Shown in pieces: positions 5,697 to 6,082 of a DNA stretch of 6,082 nt. The stretch comes from CAZQEZ01 sp964592475 (lineage in GTDB: Bacteria > Bacteroidota > Bacteroidia > Cytophagales > Cyclobacteriaceae). The notes under the pieces were generated by a model, which ran no database searches, had not been told where the DNA came from, and saw only the letters and a program-made list of their open reading frames with translations. Positions within the stretch are counted from its first letter, which is position 1; each line of letters starts with the position of its first letter. Where the stretch lies: the NCBI GenBank assembly GCA_964592475.1, contig CAZQEZ010000219.1, positions 1 to 6,082 on the forward strand. The letters run 5' to 3'. A program made the translations under genes and the position numbers.

Positions 5697-6046
5697 GATA
5701 GATAAAAAAAGGTTCTATGTGAAATTTTGTGATAATTGAATTTTGCTTATTGTTTATTATTGTATTATTTTAATAATCTTCATCCACACAATTAAATGTT
5801 TTAGTTGGTTTAAAGCTGAAATTTCTGCTATTTCACCAGTCCCTTGCTCCCCCTTCCCGAAGCCTAAGCCTCGGGATGAGGGAAGTCTGCTGGCGGACAG
5901 GGGGTGGTGAAAAAGCAAATATTCTTTCTAATATTTGATGAAATTGAAATATTATAATATTATTTCAAGTCTTCTTGTATTTACTAATAAGCATATTCCA
6001 CAATAAATCATATAGAGCCTAAAAAAAGCATAATTGATCAGGATAA
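5697..6046. other. Gene-free AT-rich region
   Basis: I see no credible gene, RNA gene or promoter here. The only distinct structure is the G+C-rich composite palindrome at 5831-5912, which stands out sharply from the surrounding AT-rich DNA. A minor AT palindrome, AATATTATAATATT (5947-5960), also occurs. Confidence 0.6.
5831..5912. repeat. 82-bp composite palindrome (REP-like)
   Basis: The outer arms TTTCACCA (5831-5838) and TGGTGAAA (5905-5912) are perfectly complementary. Inside them CCCCCT (5849-5854) pairs with AGGGGG (5899-5904). Two further hairpins sit within: CCCGA (5856-5860) with TCGGG (5871-5875), and GTCTG with CGGAC (5885-5889 and 5894-5898, one G-T pair) around CTGG. The element would fold into a branched cruciform or RNA. 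It is G/C-rich in AT-rich surroundings and has no coding content. It looks like a mobile palindromic repeat of the kind scattered through Bacteroidota genomes. Confidence 0.65.
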
Positions 6047-6074
6047 CAATCCCGTAGGGATGGTATGATTATAG
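6047..6074 (-). repeat. ATCCC-hairpin unit, copy 6, inverted
   Basis: On the minus strand this reads CTATAATCATACCATCCC, loop TAC, then GGGATT. It has the same flank as copies 3 and 5 (CTATAATCAT) and a perfect stem, but the loop is TAC instead of TTC and the orientation is opposite to all other copies. It lies at the right edge, so further repeats may continue outside. Confidence 0.75.
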
Positions 6075-6082
6075 AAATTAAT

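Overview
The window looks like chromosomal DNA from a Bacteroidota bacterium; I cannot name the genus. The evidence is a one-polypeptide hybrid two-component system (sensor kinase, receiver and AraC domain fused), a lipoprotein carrying a Bacteroidota-type surface-export signal, an AT-rich background with no Shine-Dalgarno sequences before the starts, -7 promoter boxes resembling TAnnTTTG, and intergenic DNA full of short palindromic repeats. All four supportable genes lie on the minus strand, so they are transcribed from right to left.

Layout from left to right. (1) Positions 1-682 hold the N-terminal 227 codons of a lipoprotein with an IPT/TIG domain followed by 47-residue NHL-type repeats. 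It runs off the left edge and its DNA repeats are partly identical. (2) A 339-bp non-coding gap (683-1021) carries a candidate promoter for the lipoprotein, twin TGTTACA heptamers 21 bp apart and an 8-bp palindrome. (3) A hybrid two-component regulator (1022-3982, 986 aa) has a TPR periplasmic sensor, one membrane span, HisKA, HATPase, receiver and AraC DNA-binding domains. (4) A candidate promoter with an overlapping palindrome lies just upstream of it. (5) About 530 bp (4131-4660) is a mosaic of palindromic repeats without a credible gene. (6) A two-gene toxin-antitoxin-like operon follows: small antitoxin-like protein (5236-5445), then PIN-domain ribonuclease (4785-5243), with an 8-nt overlap. 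(7) A second, shorter copy of the mosaic (5482-5696) sits on the other side of the operon. (8) The rest is AT-rich, gene-free DNA with an 82-bp composite palindrome (5831-5912) and, near the right edge, one mosaic unit in inverted orientation.

How the parts may work together. The regulator and the lipoprotein gene are adjacent and co-oriented, and the gap between them has operator-like structure. The simplest hypothesis is that the regulator senses something in the periplasm and controls the surface lipoprotein and perhaps genes beyond the left edge. The PIN module looks independent. It is tightly bracketed by related repeat blocks, as expected for a small accessory module that moved with, or was inserted among, palindromic repeats. 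I see no transposase, RNA gene, CRISPR array or clearly novel protein system. The least explained structure is the modular repeat mosaic around the PIN operon.
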